In this document: piece by piece, positions 1-8,537 of the stretch
Position numbering within the stretch: the first letter of the stretch is position 1
Layout: each line of letters begins with the position of its first letter
Notes under the pieces: generated by a model
What the model saw: only the letters and a program-made list of their open reading frames with translations
Database searches by the model: none
Told to the model about the DNA's origin: nothing
Origin: Croceivirga sp.
GTDB lineage: Bacteria > Bacteroidota > Bacteroidia > Flavobacteriales > Flavobacteriaceae
Assembly: GCA_028281025.1 (NCBI GenBank)
Contig: JANQKR010000007.1
Coordinates: 1-38,958 of the forward strand
Length of the DNA stretch: 38,958 bases
Direction of reading: 5' to 3'
Translations under genes and position numbers: made by a program

Positions 1-2625
1 AACTGGACGCCTTGGGCAGCGCAACGATTGCTACCTCGGACATCGACAACGGCTCCTCCGACAACAGTGGTACCGCCGTATCGCTATCCCTGGACACCAC
101 CAGCTTTGGCTGTTCCGATATGGGGGACAACACGGTGACCCTAACGGTAACGGACGCCAGCAGCAACTCGGACAGCTGTACCGCTGTGGTGACCGTGGGG
201 GACAAGGCCGCGCCTTCTCCAAGTTGCCAGGACATCAGCGTGGAACTGGGCGCCACGGGCAGCGCAACGATTGCCACCTCGGACATCGACAACGGTTCCT
301 CGGACAATTGCGGGAGCATTACCCTGGCGTTGTCCACGACCAGCTTTTATGCCACCGACCTTGGGGACAACACGGTGACCCTTACGGTAACGGACGGCAG
401 CAACAACTCGGACAGCTGTACCGCTGTGGTGACCGTGGAGGACAAAACGGTCCCCACGCCCAGTTGCAGCGACATCAGCGTGGAACTGGGCGCCTCGGGC
501 AGCGCAACGATCACCACCTCGGACATCGACAATGGCTCTTCCGACAACAGCGGTACTGCCGTTACCCTTTCCCTGGACACCACCAGCTTTGGCTGTTCCG
601 ACCTTGGGGACAACACGGTGACCCTTACGGTGACCGACGCCAGCAATAACTTGGACAGCTGTACCGCCACGGTGACTGTACAGGACGTAACCCAACCGAC
701 CGCCGTATGCCAACAACAGGCCATCACGCTCCAATTGGGCACTAATGGGACGGCCACTCTATCGACCAACCTTGTGGACAACAATTCCAGTGACGCTTGC
801 GGGATTGCCTCTTTGAATCTCTCCTTAAGCAGCTTTGATACCACTCACCTTGGGGATAATATCGTGACCCTTGTGGTAAGGGACAACAATGGCAACACAA
901 ATACCTGCGAGGCGACGGTGATTGTTGAGGATATCACGGTTCCCAAGGCGGAATGCCAGGACGTTATCGTGGAACTGGACGGGTCGGGCATTGCAACCAT
1001 CGCTATAACGGATATCGATAATGGCTCCTCCGACAACAGCGGTACCGCCGTTACCCTTTCCCTGGACAGGACAGGCTTTGATTGTTCCGATGCGGGGGAC
1101 AACATAGTGACCCTTACGGTTACGGATGGCAGCAACAATACGAACAGTTGTACGGCTACGGTAACGGTACAGGACAATATTCAGCCAACGGCCACATGCA
1201 GGGCGGTGACACTCCAGTTGGATGCCAATGGCCTGGCCAACCTGACGGCCGACCTTGTGGACAGCGGTTCCAGTGCTGCTTGTGGTAGCGTTACCCTGGA
1301 CCTTTCCCAGGATAGTTTTGATGTTACCCACCTTGGCGATAATACAGTGACCCTAACGGTTAGGGACAACAACGGCAACACGGACAGCTGCACGGCCACG
1401 GTGACCGTGGAGGACAAGATGGCCCCTACGTCCAGTTGCCAGGACATTGCCGTGGAACTGGATGCAACCGGCAACGCAACGATTGCCACATCGGATATCG
1501 ACAACGGTTCTTTGGACAACAGCGGCACGGTGTCGCTATCCCTGGACAGGACCGACTTCGGTTGTTCCGATGTAGGGCAGCACACGGTGACCCTTACGGT
1601 AACGGATGGCAGTGAGAACGTGGCTACCTGTACCACTACGGTAACGGTTCAGGATGTAACCCTGCCGACGGCCTTGTGCCAACAACAGGTCGTAACCCTC
1701 CAATTGGGTACCAATGGCACGGCCGTTTTGGATGCGTTCCTTGTGGATAACAATTCGAGCGATGCCTGTGGAAATGTTACCCTGAGGGTGTTCCCGAGCA
1801 GTTTTACGACTGCCCATATCGGTACGAACACGGTGACCCTGACGGTGACCGACCCCAATGGGAACGAAAAAACCTGTACGACCACGGTGGACGTGGAGGA
1901 CAATACGGCTCCCACGGCCATTTGCCGGGACATTGCTGTGGAACTGGACGAGACGGGCAAGGCAACGATTGCTTCGGCCGATGTAGACAATGGCTCGTTT
2001 GATGGCAGTGGTGGCACAGTAACCCTTTCCTTGGACAGGACAAGTTTCAACTGTTCCGACGTGGGGGATAACACGGTGACCCTTACAGTGGGCGATGGCC
2101 ACAACACCGACAACTGCACCGCCACGGTAACGGTCCAGGATGTGACTCCGCCGATGGCCGTATGCCAACAACAGGCGGTGATGCTCCAACTGGGTGCCAA
2201 TGGTACGGTGGAGCTTGATGCTTACCTTGTGGATAATGGTTCCGGTGATACCTGTGGGAACGTTACCCTGGGTGTGTCCCCGAACAGTTTTACGGCTTCG
2301 CATTTGGGCACGAACAAGGTGACCTTGGAGGTGACCGACAGCAATGGCAACATTGCGACCTGTCAGACCGAGGTGACTGTTGAGGACGATATGGCTCCGA
2401 CAGCCATTTGCCAGGACGTCACTGTGGAACTTATAACGGGCAGTGCAACGATTGGCCCGACGGAGGTGGACAACGGTTCAGTTGATAATAGCGGTGAAAC
2501 GGTGTCACTTTCCCTGGATAGGACCAACTTTGGCTGTTCTGATGTAGGACAACATACGGTGACCCTTACCGTAACCGACACCAGTGGGAACACGGACAGC
2601 TGTACCGCCACAGTCACAGTGACCT
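1..2625 (+). repeat. Tandem 240-bp coding repeats in the surface protein gene
   Basis: Eleven tandem units of about 240 bp are visible in the reading frame (unit 2 starts near 204, unit 3 near 444, unit 4 near 687). Two types alternate from unit 3 onward. Type A carries CQDIxVEL and usually GCSDxGDNTVTL; type B carries CQQQxxxLQL and DACG. Some stretches are nearly identical at DNA level, for example the GGGGACAACACGGTGACCCT block. Confidence 0.9.
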
Positions 2626-3410
2626 CCTCCTTACTGGCCATCGTTACCAATAATGGACCGATCTGTCAGGGCTCTCCCCTGCAATTGAATGAGATAAGCG
2701 GACTGGGAACTTCATGGTCATGGAGCAGTACCGGGGATGCCATATTCACTGATCCTACCTTACAAAACCCGGAAGTGACCAATGTCTCGGACGGGGAAGC
2801 ATTCACCGTTAGGGTCACCCTGGCCAATGGCTGTACCGGCATGGGAACCACTACAGCCTTTGTTTTGGAAGCCCCTGTTCTGGAAGTGGAGGGTGAACAG
2901 GAATTCTGTCCTTTGGACAACCCTACGGTATCCGATTTGGTGGCCTCTGGTAACGGTACCGTGCGCTGGTATCCGGACGTAGACAGCATTGTGGAACTGG
3001 AAGGCGATGTTCCCCTTGAGGACGGTACCGTCTATTACGGAGCGTTGGAGGACGAAAATGGATGTATTTCCAATCGGGTCGAAGTTGTGGTAAGGACTGC
3101 CATGCAGGGGTGTGACGAATTACCGGGCCTGAACAAACGCGGGTTCTCACCGAATGGCGATGGAATCAACGATACCTTCTCCATTTCCTGGCTGAAGCTC
3201 GATTATCCCAATTACACCATGTCCGTCTATGATCGTAATGGCTCCCTGGTGTACAGGGGGAACATAAGCACACCGGACTGGGATGGCAGTGCGGACCGTG
3301 GCATTGTCCTTGGGGATGGCGTACTGCCCAATGGGGTGTACTACTATACGATAGATTTTGGGGACGGCACCACTCCACCGGTTCAGGGAATCGTCTATCT
3401 GCACCGCTAA
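1..3410 (+). CDS. Giant secreted repeat protein with T9SS gliding-type C-terminal domain (5' end outside window)
   Basis: The frame is open from the first base, so this is the C-terminal part (about 1136 codons) of a larger protein. Seen: eleven Ig/HYR-like repeats of about 80 residues (240 bp), the first one cut by the window edge, ending near base 2625. Each begins with a Pro-rich linker and a Cys and ends with a TCTATVTVxD-like strand. Then comes a Cys-containing Ig-like region (about residues 870-1035), and finally a domain with FSPNGDGINDTF and YDRNGSLVYRG, typical of the CHU_C / gliding motility-associated C-terminal family. Known: that domain marks type B cargo of the type IX secretion system, exported across the outer membrane and often surface-attached or adhesive. 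Inferred: a large surface adhesin or matrix protein. It ends in TAA at 3408-3410. Nothing in the sequence identifies the ligand. Confidence is high for the domain type, low for the role. Confidence 0.9.
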   Translation, partial: LDALGSATIATSDIDNGSSDNSGTAVSLSLDTTSFGCSDMGDNTVTLTVTDASSNSDSCTAVVTVGDKAAPSPSCQDISVELGATGSATIATSDIDNGSSDNCGSITLALSTTSFYATDLGDNTVTLTVTDGSNNSDSCTAVVTVEDKTVPTPSCSDISVELGASGSATITTSDIDNGSSDNSGTAVTLSLDTTSFGCSDLGDNTVTLTVTDASNNLDSCTATVTVQDVTQPTAVCQQQAITLQLGTNGTATLSTNLVDNNSSDACGIASLNLSLSSFDTTHLGDNIVTLVVRDNNGNTNTCEATVIVEDITVPKAECQDVIVELDGSGIATIAITDIDNGSSDNSGTAVTLSLDRTGFDCSDAGDNIVTLTVTDGSNNTNSCTATVTVQDNIQPTATCRAVTLQLDANGLANLTADLVDSGSSAACGSVTLDLSQDSFDVTHLGDNTVTLTVRDNNGNTDSCTATVTVEDKMAPTSSCQDIAVELDATGNATIATSDIDNGSLDNSGTVSLSLDRTDFGCSDVGQHTVTLTVTDGSENVATCTTTVTVQDVTLPTALCQQQVVTLQLGTNGTAVLDAFLVDNNSSDACGNVTLRVFPSSFTTAHIGTNTVTLTVTDPNGNEKTCTTTVDVEDNTAPTAICRDIAVELDETGKATIASADVDNGSFDGSGGTVTLSLDRTSFNCSDVGDNTVTLTVGDGHNTDNCTATVTVQDVTPPMAVCQQQAVMLQLGANGTVELDAYLVDNGSGDTCGNVTLGVSPNSFTASHLGTNKVTLEVTDSNGNIATCQTEVTVEDDMAPTAICQDVTVELITGSATIGPTEVDNGSVDNSGETVSLSLDRTNFGCSDVGQHTVTLTVTDTSGNTDSCTATVTVTSSLLAIVTNNGPICQGSPLQLNEISGLGTSWSWSSTGDAIFTDPTLQNPEVTNVSDGEAFTVRVTLANGCTGMGTTTAFVLEAPVLEVEGEQEFCPLDNPTVSDLVASGNGTVRWYPDVDSIVELEGDVPLEDGTVYYGALEDENGCISNRVEVVVRTAMQGCDELPGLNKRGFSPNGDGINDTFSISWLKLDYPNYTMSVYDRNGSLVYRGNISTPDWDGSADRGIVLGDGVLPNGVYYYTIDFGDGTTPPVQGIVYLHR

Positions 3411-3513
3411 AAAACGAATGGGGACGGAACATCCAAAAAGTTAACCATAAAAGCAAAAACATATGAATCGCTCTTGGCACGGACACCCCCATGCTTTCGC
3501 CACTACTTCCTAA

Positions 3514-4014
3514 TTAAACGGAACCATTTTTACTTTTTCCCTTTTGCGTTCCATAATTCGGGTTGAACCAAGCCATATGCAATGGGGTTTCAAATTGTGA
3601 TTCCGTAATAAGCATTTTGTCTTTTTGACGGCCTTCGTTTATGCAACCAAGATTTGAATAAAACCTTAGATTGCAGTCATTATGCTCGCGTGTGTACAAT
3701 TCAATTCTTTTAATGAAGGGCATTTCATACTGTACCTTGTCCAGGAAATTCCCAAAAAGTTTTCTTCCAATTCCTTTGCCGTGGCTGTCCGGGTCAACGA
3801 GGGTTTTTACGTCCGTTGGCATATGTTGAAAAGCATGGATTTTTTGGGGATATCCATGAATTTTCCCCATAATTTCCCGGCTGATTGTTGCAATGAGGAT
3901 GCGCCCATTTTCAATGGACAAGGTCAATAACTGAGTGATATACCCCCGATCAATCTCATTTTCAGAAATTTGCACTCCTTCCCGGGCAAGTAATAAATTG
4001 AGGTTGTTGATCAA
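3514..4014 (-). CDS. GNAT-family N-acetyltransferase
   Basis: A 166-residue protein of normal length for a single-domain GNAT enzyme, which transfers an acetyl group from acetyl-CoA to an amine. The acetyl-CoA pyrophosphate-binding motif is visible as DSHGKGIGRKLF (about residues 75-86), followed by a strand with IELYTREHN and the late NLRFYSNLGCINEG segment typical of motif B. The substrate cannot be told. The only start codon in the open frame is TTG at 4014, because a TAA closes the frame just upstream; the start is therefore uncertain. The gene begins about 10 bp after the stop of the ClbS/DfsB-like gene, so the two are probably co-transcribed. Confidence 0.8.
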   Translation of the reverse strand: MINNLNLLLAREGVQISENEIDRGYITQLLTLSIENGRILIATISREIMGKIHGYPQKIHAFQHMPTDVKTLVDPDSHGKGIGRKLFGNFLDKVQYEMPFIKRIELYTREHNDCNLRFYSNLGCINEGRQKDKMLITESQFETPLHMAWFNPNYGTQKGKSKNGSV

Positions 4015-4024
4015 TACCCAAGCA

Positions 4025-4534
4025 TCATTTCCCCAATTGTTTTATAGCCTTCCTCATCAATTTAAGGCCCCAGTCGTAATGACTGGAGGTGCAACTTACA
4101 AAGTATGCTCCCATGGCATTATTGCCCGTCCACCCATACCTGCGGCGTTCGAAGAGCTCATCGTTGGCGTGCCGATCCACAAGTGCCATAATGTCCTTAT
4201 GGGATTTTTCAAGAAGTATTTTGGCTTCATTTAAGGGTGTTCCATTGTAGCGCTCCCATATTTCACGGTTCAATTGCGGGATTTCCCGCCAATTGTACGT
4301 TTTGGAAGGGATATCGGGCTTTTCCCCGCGCATCCCCACCGTGTACCATTCCAGTACCATTAAATGCCAATGGTGCAAGTGGGCCAGAATGTCCCGGATA
4401 TTGCGGTTCATGGTGCCATTGGGAAACTCGCCGTGTTGTACTTTAAGAGGGAGACCATTGATGTAGTCCATAAGTTTGTTGTAATTTTTCTCCCCTAAGT
4501 CTTGAAGGTCCTTTTTGGTTTGGGGTCTGGCCAT
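4025..4534 (-). CDS. ClbS/DfsB-like DinB-superfamily four-helix-bundle protein
   Basis: 169 residues, usual length for the ClbS/DfsB family. The opening MARPQTKKDLQDLGEKNY, the middle RDILAHLHHWHLMVLEWY with MRGEKPDIPSKTYNW, and the end ASCTSSHYDWGLK-like region (seen as SCTSSHYDWG) match that family. Known: family members are helical DinB-like proteins; ClbS of E. coli protects against the genotoxin colibactin, but most relatives are uncharacterised. Inferred: a resistance or detoxification protein, with no substrate visible here. It lies first in a probable two-gene operon with the GNAT gene, divergent from the AraC-GyrI regulator gene across a 189-bp gap. Confidence 0.8.
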   Translation of the reverse strand: MARPQTKKDLQDLGEKNYNKLMDYINGLPLKVQHGEFPNGTMNRNIRDILAHLHHWHLMVLEWYTVGMRGEKPDIPSKTYNWREIPQLNREIWERYNGTPLNEAKILLEKSHKDIMALVDRHANDELFERRRYGWTGNNAMGAYFVSCTSSHYDWGLKLMRKAIKQLGK

Positions 4535-4723
4535 GGGATATTCGTATTTTTATGGTTGAACTTGTCGTTAGGTTGCCATGGTGTCCTATTCAAAAATAGC
4601 CATTGGCCCTATCATCTTAAACCTGTGTGTATGGGAAAAATGGAATGGGAACCGGATTTAGCAAGATTGGACAAGTGAGGGTCATAGCGCAAAGCCCATT
4701 TTTGTCGATACAACGCTATTGGA

Positions 4724-5581
4724 ATGCATCCTATCACCAAGAAATCCCACCAAAAATCCATGAACAAGGCCATTGATTATATCAATGACCACCTGAAAGA
4801 ATCCATCGACTTGAATACCCTTGCTGAGGTATCCAATATTTCAAAGTACCATTTCCATCGGATTTTTAAGACCCATATTGGGGAGTCGGTAGCGGCCTAT
4901 GTTACCAGGATACGTTTGGAAAGGGCGGCCCAACACTTGCAAACATCCAAAATGTCCCTGATCGAGATTGCCGCAAGGGTAGGGTATAGGTCTCAGCAAT
5001 CCTTATCCAAGGCCTTCAAGAAGCATTTTGGGATGGCGCCCTCCAAATTCCGGAAAATGGAGATTTACGCCCCTACGCCCAATGACCATGTAAAGGCTAA
5101 AGTGGGTGAACTGGATCCCGTAATCCGGACTGTTGGGAGCTTTTATCTTGTCTACATCCGCATCATAGCAAAGTATGGATCCTCCAAGGAGTATGATCGG
5201 GCATGGTACAGGCTGTTGGAATATGCCCAGGAAAAAGAGGTGCTGAACGACCGTACGGAGTACCTGGGCCTTAGTTTTGACGACCCGGCCATTACCAAGA
5301 ATGAGCAGTGTCGATTCTATGCCTGCATTACCGTGGAGGAACCCTTAAAACCGGAAGGCGAGTTCGGTTCATTGTTCGTGGAAGGCGGGAAATATGCCAT
5401 TTTTACCCATAAAGGTCCCTACTCGGGGCTCTATGGTCTGTACCAAAGCATTTGTTTCGATTGGATTCCCAAAACCACCATTACGCTTGGAAAGGGAATT
5501 TCGTTTGAAAAATATTTGAACAGCCCTGATAAGGTATCCCAAGAGGAATTGATCACTGAAGTCTTTATTCCAATCCAATAG
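4724..5581 (+). CDS. AraC-family regulator with C-terminal GyrI-like ligand domain
   Basis: 285 residues. The N-terminal two-helix-turn-helix AraC DNA-binding domain spans about residues 12-110 (DLNTLAEVSNISKYHFHRIF; then IEIAARVGYRSQQSLSKAFK). The C-terminal domain (about 125-285) is GyrI-like: VGSFYLVYIR, a central LSFDDPAIT strand, YACITVEEP, and GGKYAIFTHKGPYSGL. This is the reverse of the classical AraC order and matches Rob/SoxS-GyrI-type regulators, whose GyrI domain binds small hydrophobic drugs. Inferred: a drug-responsive activator. ATG 4724 is used; ATG 4760 is an alternative start. It is divergent from the ClbS/DfsB-like gene and convergent with azoR. Confidence 0.9.
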   Translation: MHPITKKSHQKSMNKAIDYINDHLKESIDLNTLAEVSNISKYHFHRIFKTHIGESVAAYVTRIRLERAAQHLQTSKMSLIEIAARVGYRSQQSLSKAFKKHFGMAPSKFRKMEIYAPTPNDHVKAKVGELDPVIRTVGSFYLVYIRIIAKYGSSKEYDRAWYRLLEYAQEKEVLNDRTEYLGLSFDDPAITKNEQCRFYACITVEEPLKPEGEFGSLFVEGGKYAIFTHKGPYSGLYGLYQSICFDWIPKTTITLGKGISFEKYLNSPDKVSQEELITEVFIPIQ

Positions 5582-5596
5582 AGACCTATTCACCAA

Positions 5597-5618
5597 AACC
5601 CTTGCGACTCCTAGGGTT
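5597..5618. terminator. Weak inverted repeat between convergent genes
   Basis: AACCCT at 5597-5602 pairs with AGGGTT at 5613-5618 across a 10-base loop, between the stops of the AraC-GyrI gene and azoR. The stem is only 6 bp and there is no clear T-run, so a bidirectional terminator is only a possibility. Confidence 0.25.
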
Positions 5619-5621
5619 GTA

Positions 5622-6236
5622 CTAAAGCTTGTCCATAAAAGCGTCGATTTTAGCATTTACCTCTTGAATCGCCATTTTTCTTGCTTCCGGACCATAAAAA
5701 TCCGTAGGTTCAATGTTCATAAAGGTGATATCCGTTATTCCAAGAAAACCAAAAATCAAGCTTATATAGGGTTCAACAAAGTCCATAACCTTAGTGGCTT
5801 TGTCCTTGTATGAGCCGCCCCTACTGTTGAGAACCACAACTTTAAGATTTGTTACCTGACCGTGAAATCCGGTGTCATCGGCCACAAAAGTTCGGCCCGA
5901 GCGAGAGATATGATCGATATAGGACTTAAAAACGGAAGGTATTCCGAAATTGTACATTGGAAGGCCCAGAACCATCAGGTCCGCTTCAAAAAGACGGTCG
6001 ACCAATTCGTTGGACAGCGCCAACACTTCTTTGCTTTCAGCAGTATGTTGCTCCATGGGAACATACATGGCCTGCGCATAGTCCTGGCTAATATGGGGTA
6101 GCGTGTCCACCGCCAGGTCCAATCGGTCTATTTCAATGGAGCGCTTTTTTCTGAGCTTATCAACAAATGCCTGTGATAGTTGTCTTGAAACCGAACCCTT
6201 ATGTCTTAGGCTACAATCAATGTGAAGTACTTTCAT
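5622..6236 (-). CDS. azoR: FMN-dependent NADH-azoreductase
   Basis: 204 residues, the usual AzoR length. The N-terminal flavodoxin-like phosphate loop is MKVLHIDCSLRHKGSVSRQLS, written here in parts as HIDCSLR then GSVSRQL. The FMN-binding GLPMYNFGIPSVFKSYIDHI stretch lies near residues 94-113 and the NSRGGSY loop near 137-143. Known: AzoR enzymes are cytosolic homodimers that reduce azo bonds, quinones and nitroaromatics with NADH. Inferred: quinone or xenobiotic detoxification, in keeping with nearby drug-response genes. Its start overlaps the end of the upstream DUF6194-like gene by 20 bp, so the two are translationally coupled. Confidence 0.93.
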   Translation of the reverse strand: MKVLHIDCSLRHKGSVSRQLSQAFVDKLRKKRSIEIDRLDLAVDTLPHISQDYAQAMYVPMEQHTAESKEVLALSNELVDRLFEADLMVLGLPMYNFGIPSVFKSYIDHISRSGRTFVADDTGFHGQVTNLKVVVLNSRGGSYKDKATKVMDFVEPYISLIFGFLGITDITFMNIEPTDFYGPEARKMAIQEVNAKIDAFMDKL

Positions 6237-6711
6237 TTTTGAATATTTTGGGATGTTGTGATGTTCTTTTTCGCTTTTCGAATTTTTTTAGGACGTTCCC
6301 ATAAGCAATGTCCAGTAGTTTTTCCAAGGTTTTCAATTGGTTTTTGGAAGGATTGTTCATGGCCACCCATCCCATCCAGGCGTAGACAGGATGCGGCATC
6401 AAGGTTTGTAGGGAGGTGAAATCAAAGTCAATGTCCACGACACCCCCTTTGGGCGCTCGCTTTGGGGTAGGGCCAAACAATTTTTGGTATCTTCTTTTTC
6501 CAATGCCAATACTTATCCGGTAGGTTTCGTTCCTATCCAGTTGGGACGCCTTATCATTGGGGCCGTCACTTTCCTTGATCGTGGTGAAATAAATCCCCTT
6601 GGGCAATAGGCCGGTGGGATTGTAGAAGAAACTTCGTTCTCCATAGGTATTGGTCACAACAATATCGCTATAGTTGTTCAATATCCAATCTTCAAGTTCA
6701 GGGACGGTCAT
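6217..6711 (-). CDS. DUF6194-like protein of unknown function
   Basis: 164 residues. The features I associate with the DUF6194 family are visible: an N-terminal helix, a GERSFFYNP strand, RISIGIGKRRYQKLFG, DFDFTSLQTLMPHPVYAWMGWVAMNNPS, and a C-terminal helix leading to a Lys-rich tail. No catalytic motif is evident and no signal peptide or membrane segment is present, so it is probably cytosolic. It overlaps azoR by 20 bp and is likely its operon partner. The family assignment rests on remembered pattern, not on a search. Confidence 0.7.
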   Translation of the reverse strand: MTVPELEDWILNNYSDIVVTNTYGERSFFYNPTGLLPKGIYFTTIKESDGPNDKASQLDRNETYRISIGIGKRRYQKLFGPTPKRAPKGGVVDIDFDFTSLQTLMPHPVYAWMGWVAMNNPSKNQLKTLEKLLDIAYGNVLKKFEKRKRTSQHPKIFKNESTSH

Positions 6712-6843
6712 GGGCTTCGCATTACGATTGGTGCGAAGTTATCTGTGTTGGGTGACAACCCTATGTCAGCCGTGTTGTCATTTTTTCCAACTTTTTTGGT
6801 TAGGTGTTTTTTATCGTATGCTACACCTTAACTATTTTGAATA

Positions 6844-7515
6844 TCAATACTGCAACGTGTTGTTGGCGATCAGTTGTAAAAGCTCTTCTTCCACTCCTTT
6901 ACAAATGACAACACTATTATGCGTACAGTTTTTTAATCGTATGGGGTTAAAATTGTGTATGCTGATGGAAGTTGGTTTAAGTTCTTTTGACAGCAACAGG
7001 GTCAGCATCTCCAGAGCGGCCTTTGCCGTGGAGTACCCCGTCATTTGATAGTCCGCATAACAAAACTCCTCGTCCTTCATCTTTTCAATTTCCCCCAGTG
7101 AACTGGATACATTGACAATGATTGCATTTTCGCTCTTTGACAAAAGGCCATGTAGCCCTTGGATGGTGCGTATCACCGAAAAGAAGTTTTCTTCGAAGAG
7201 TTCTTTGATCTCTTCTATCTTTAGCTCATTGATTTTTTGACCAAATCCATTGGCTATTTCAGCATTGTTTATGAGCACATCCAGCTTTCCATGGGCGTTT
7301 TCGATGTACTGGCTGAGCCTGTCCACACTTTGCTGATCGGTGAGGTCCATTTTGAGGAGTTTGATGCCATGGAGGTCCGTTTTTTCCAGTTCTTGATGAC
7401 TTTTTCCCTTGGCCCCCAATATGACCTCATACCCTTGATTTTGCAAAATGGTTGCAAAGGTCTTTCCCATTCCATTTCCGGCCTCGGTAACCAAAGCAAT
7501 TTGACGCTTTTCCAT
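6844..7515 (-). CDS. Short-chain dehydrogenase/reductase with altered cofactor motif
   Basis: 223 residues from the ATG at 7515; the frame is open further upstream, but the probable -7 box at 7536-7543 lies there, so the ATG at 7515 is preferred. The Rossmann glycine motif reads TEAGNGMG (residues 10-17), with Glu in place of the usual first Gly. The NNAG motif reads NNAE (83-86). The catalytic residues are intact: Ser138/139 in NVSSS, Tyr161 and Lys165 in YSTAK. Known: SDR enzymes use NAD(P)H to reduce or oxidise carbonyls and alcohols. The two substitutions near the cofactor loop are odd and may change cofactor use. It lies 85 bp downstream of the AraC gene on the same strand. Confidence 0.85.
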   Translation of the reverse strand: MEKRQIALVTEAGNGMGKTFATILQNQGYEVILGAKGKSHQELEKTDLHGIKLLKMDLTDQQSVDRLSQYIENAHGKLDVLINNAEIANGFGQKINELKIEEIKELFEENFFSVIRTIQGLHGLLSKSENAIIVNVSSSLGEIEKMKDEEFCYADYQMTGYSTAKAALEMLTLLLSKELKPTSISIHNFNPIRLKNCTHNSVVICKGVEEELLQLIANNTLQY

Positions 7516-7535
7516 AATCCTATTTTTAAACACCA

Positions 7536-7597
7536 CAAAGTTCCGAATAGAATTCAAGAAAAAATAACCACTTTCCACTACAAAATGGCACAAATGT
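7536..7597 (-). promoter_or_regulatory. Degenerate copy of the shared AraC-type promoter, upstream of the SDR gene
   Basis: A GAACTTTG -7 box (7536-7543, read on the minus strand) identical to those at 8651 and 16843 is followed by AACC starting at 7566 and a weak second half-site GGCACAAATG at 7587. The spacing is 22 instead of 23 bp, and the second half-site is poor. It may be a weak member of the regulon. Confidence 0.35.
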
Positions 7598-7600
7598 TAA

Positions 7601-8491
7601 CTATAGGGACTGCCTGAACTTATTGGGCGTTGTGCCGCTGTACTTCTTGAAGAAACGTGTGAAGTGTGTCGGTTCCTGAAAGTTGAGTCGATAGGCGATT
7701 TCCGCAACGTCCAAAGTTGTAAAGGAAAGCATGGTCTTGCTTTCCAGAAAAACGCGTTGTTGTATGATATCCTTGGCGGTCTTACCGGTAATCTGTTTTA
7801 TGGTGGTGGTTAGGTAATTAGGGGTCACATTCAGCTGTTGCGCATAATCTCCAACATTTTTTGAATCGACATAGAGTTTGTCCACCAACTGCTGAAACTT
7901 TTGGGTAAGCACCTGTCCTCTGGATAAATGACTTTCGGTGGTCTTGTAACGCTCATAAATGGATTTGCAGTTATAGAGTACCGATGTCAACATGCCCTGT
8001 AACATCCTTTCCTGGTACGGATGGGGGTTTTGAAATACGGAATGCATCCGTTGCATGTCCACCTCCAACGATTGCTGTTCTTCGGGGGTCATTAGGAATA
8101 CACTGTTTTCAGAGAGCTTTAAAAAAGGGAATTCCCCCGTTAGATTGGGAATGGATTTTGAAATGAACTCCTTTCGGAACTGAATATGATATCCAGTGGA
8201 TTCAGCATCCCGAAACCAGGAGAACACCTGACCGGGAACCACGAACCACAACGGCAATTTTTCCAGTTTTACGGCATTGGTATTCAGATTTATTTGACTA
8301 TTGCCCGTATTGCTCAGAATTCCAATTTGGTAAAATCCCTGACGATAAGGGGGCATACACTTTCTTGTGCTTGGCTCCAAGGATTCCAGGGTAAAAATAT
8401 CGAACCCGGGAATATGGCTGCGATGATCGTATCCCGTTGCCTGGTGAAGATCATTACTGGTTTCGAATACCGGAATTTCCTTTTTGGCCAT
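7601..8491 (-). CDS. AraC-family transcriptional regulator (cupin-AraC type)
   Basis: 296 residues from the ATG at 8491 (MAKKEIPVFE); a longer frame starts at 8512. The N-terminal half resembles an AraC-type sensor or arm domain, including GFYQIGILSN and LWFVVPGQVFSWFRD. The C-terminal DNA-binding domain covers about residues 195-296, with VGDYAQQLNVTPNYLTTTIK as the first HTH and VAEIAYRLNFQEPTHFTRFF as the second. The second HTH contains YRLNFQEPTHFTRFFKK, identical to the other AraC protein at 13387-14277. It follows the 30-residue peptide gene by 46 bp and lies downstream of one of the five shared operator/promoters, suggesting autoregulation and making it a candidate master activator of the efflux regulon. 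Confidence 0.9.
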   Translation of the reverse strand: MAKKEIPVFETSNDLHQATGYDHRSHIPGFDIFTLESLEPSTRKCMPPYRQGFYQIGILSNTGNSQINLNTNAVKLEKLPLWFVVPGQVFSWFRDAESTGYHIQFRKEFISKSIPNLTGEFPFLKLSENSVFLMTPEEQQSLEVDMQRMHSVFQNPHPYQERMLQGMLTSVLYNCKSIYERYKTTESHLSRGQVLTQKFQQLVDKLYVDSKNVGDYAQQLNVTPNYLTTTIKQITGKTAKDIIQQRVFLESKTMLSFTTLDVAEIAYRLNFQEPTHFTRFFKKYSGTTPNKFRQSL

Positions 8492-8537
8492 ACTTAAAAA
8501 TAGCAATTTCAAGTTAAGTTGAAGCTACTTTTTCCTT

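Noticed and set aside
1-2625. Regularly spaced repeats as a CRISPR array
   Set aside because: The 240-bp units are coding, without short repeat/spacer structure or cas genes.
31-3404. Many minus-strand frames of 60-255 codons under the repeat protein gene
   Set aside because: They repeat with the 240-bp period, are rich in Arg/His/Val in shadow fashion, and have no family likeness; they are by-products of the GC-rich coding repeats.
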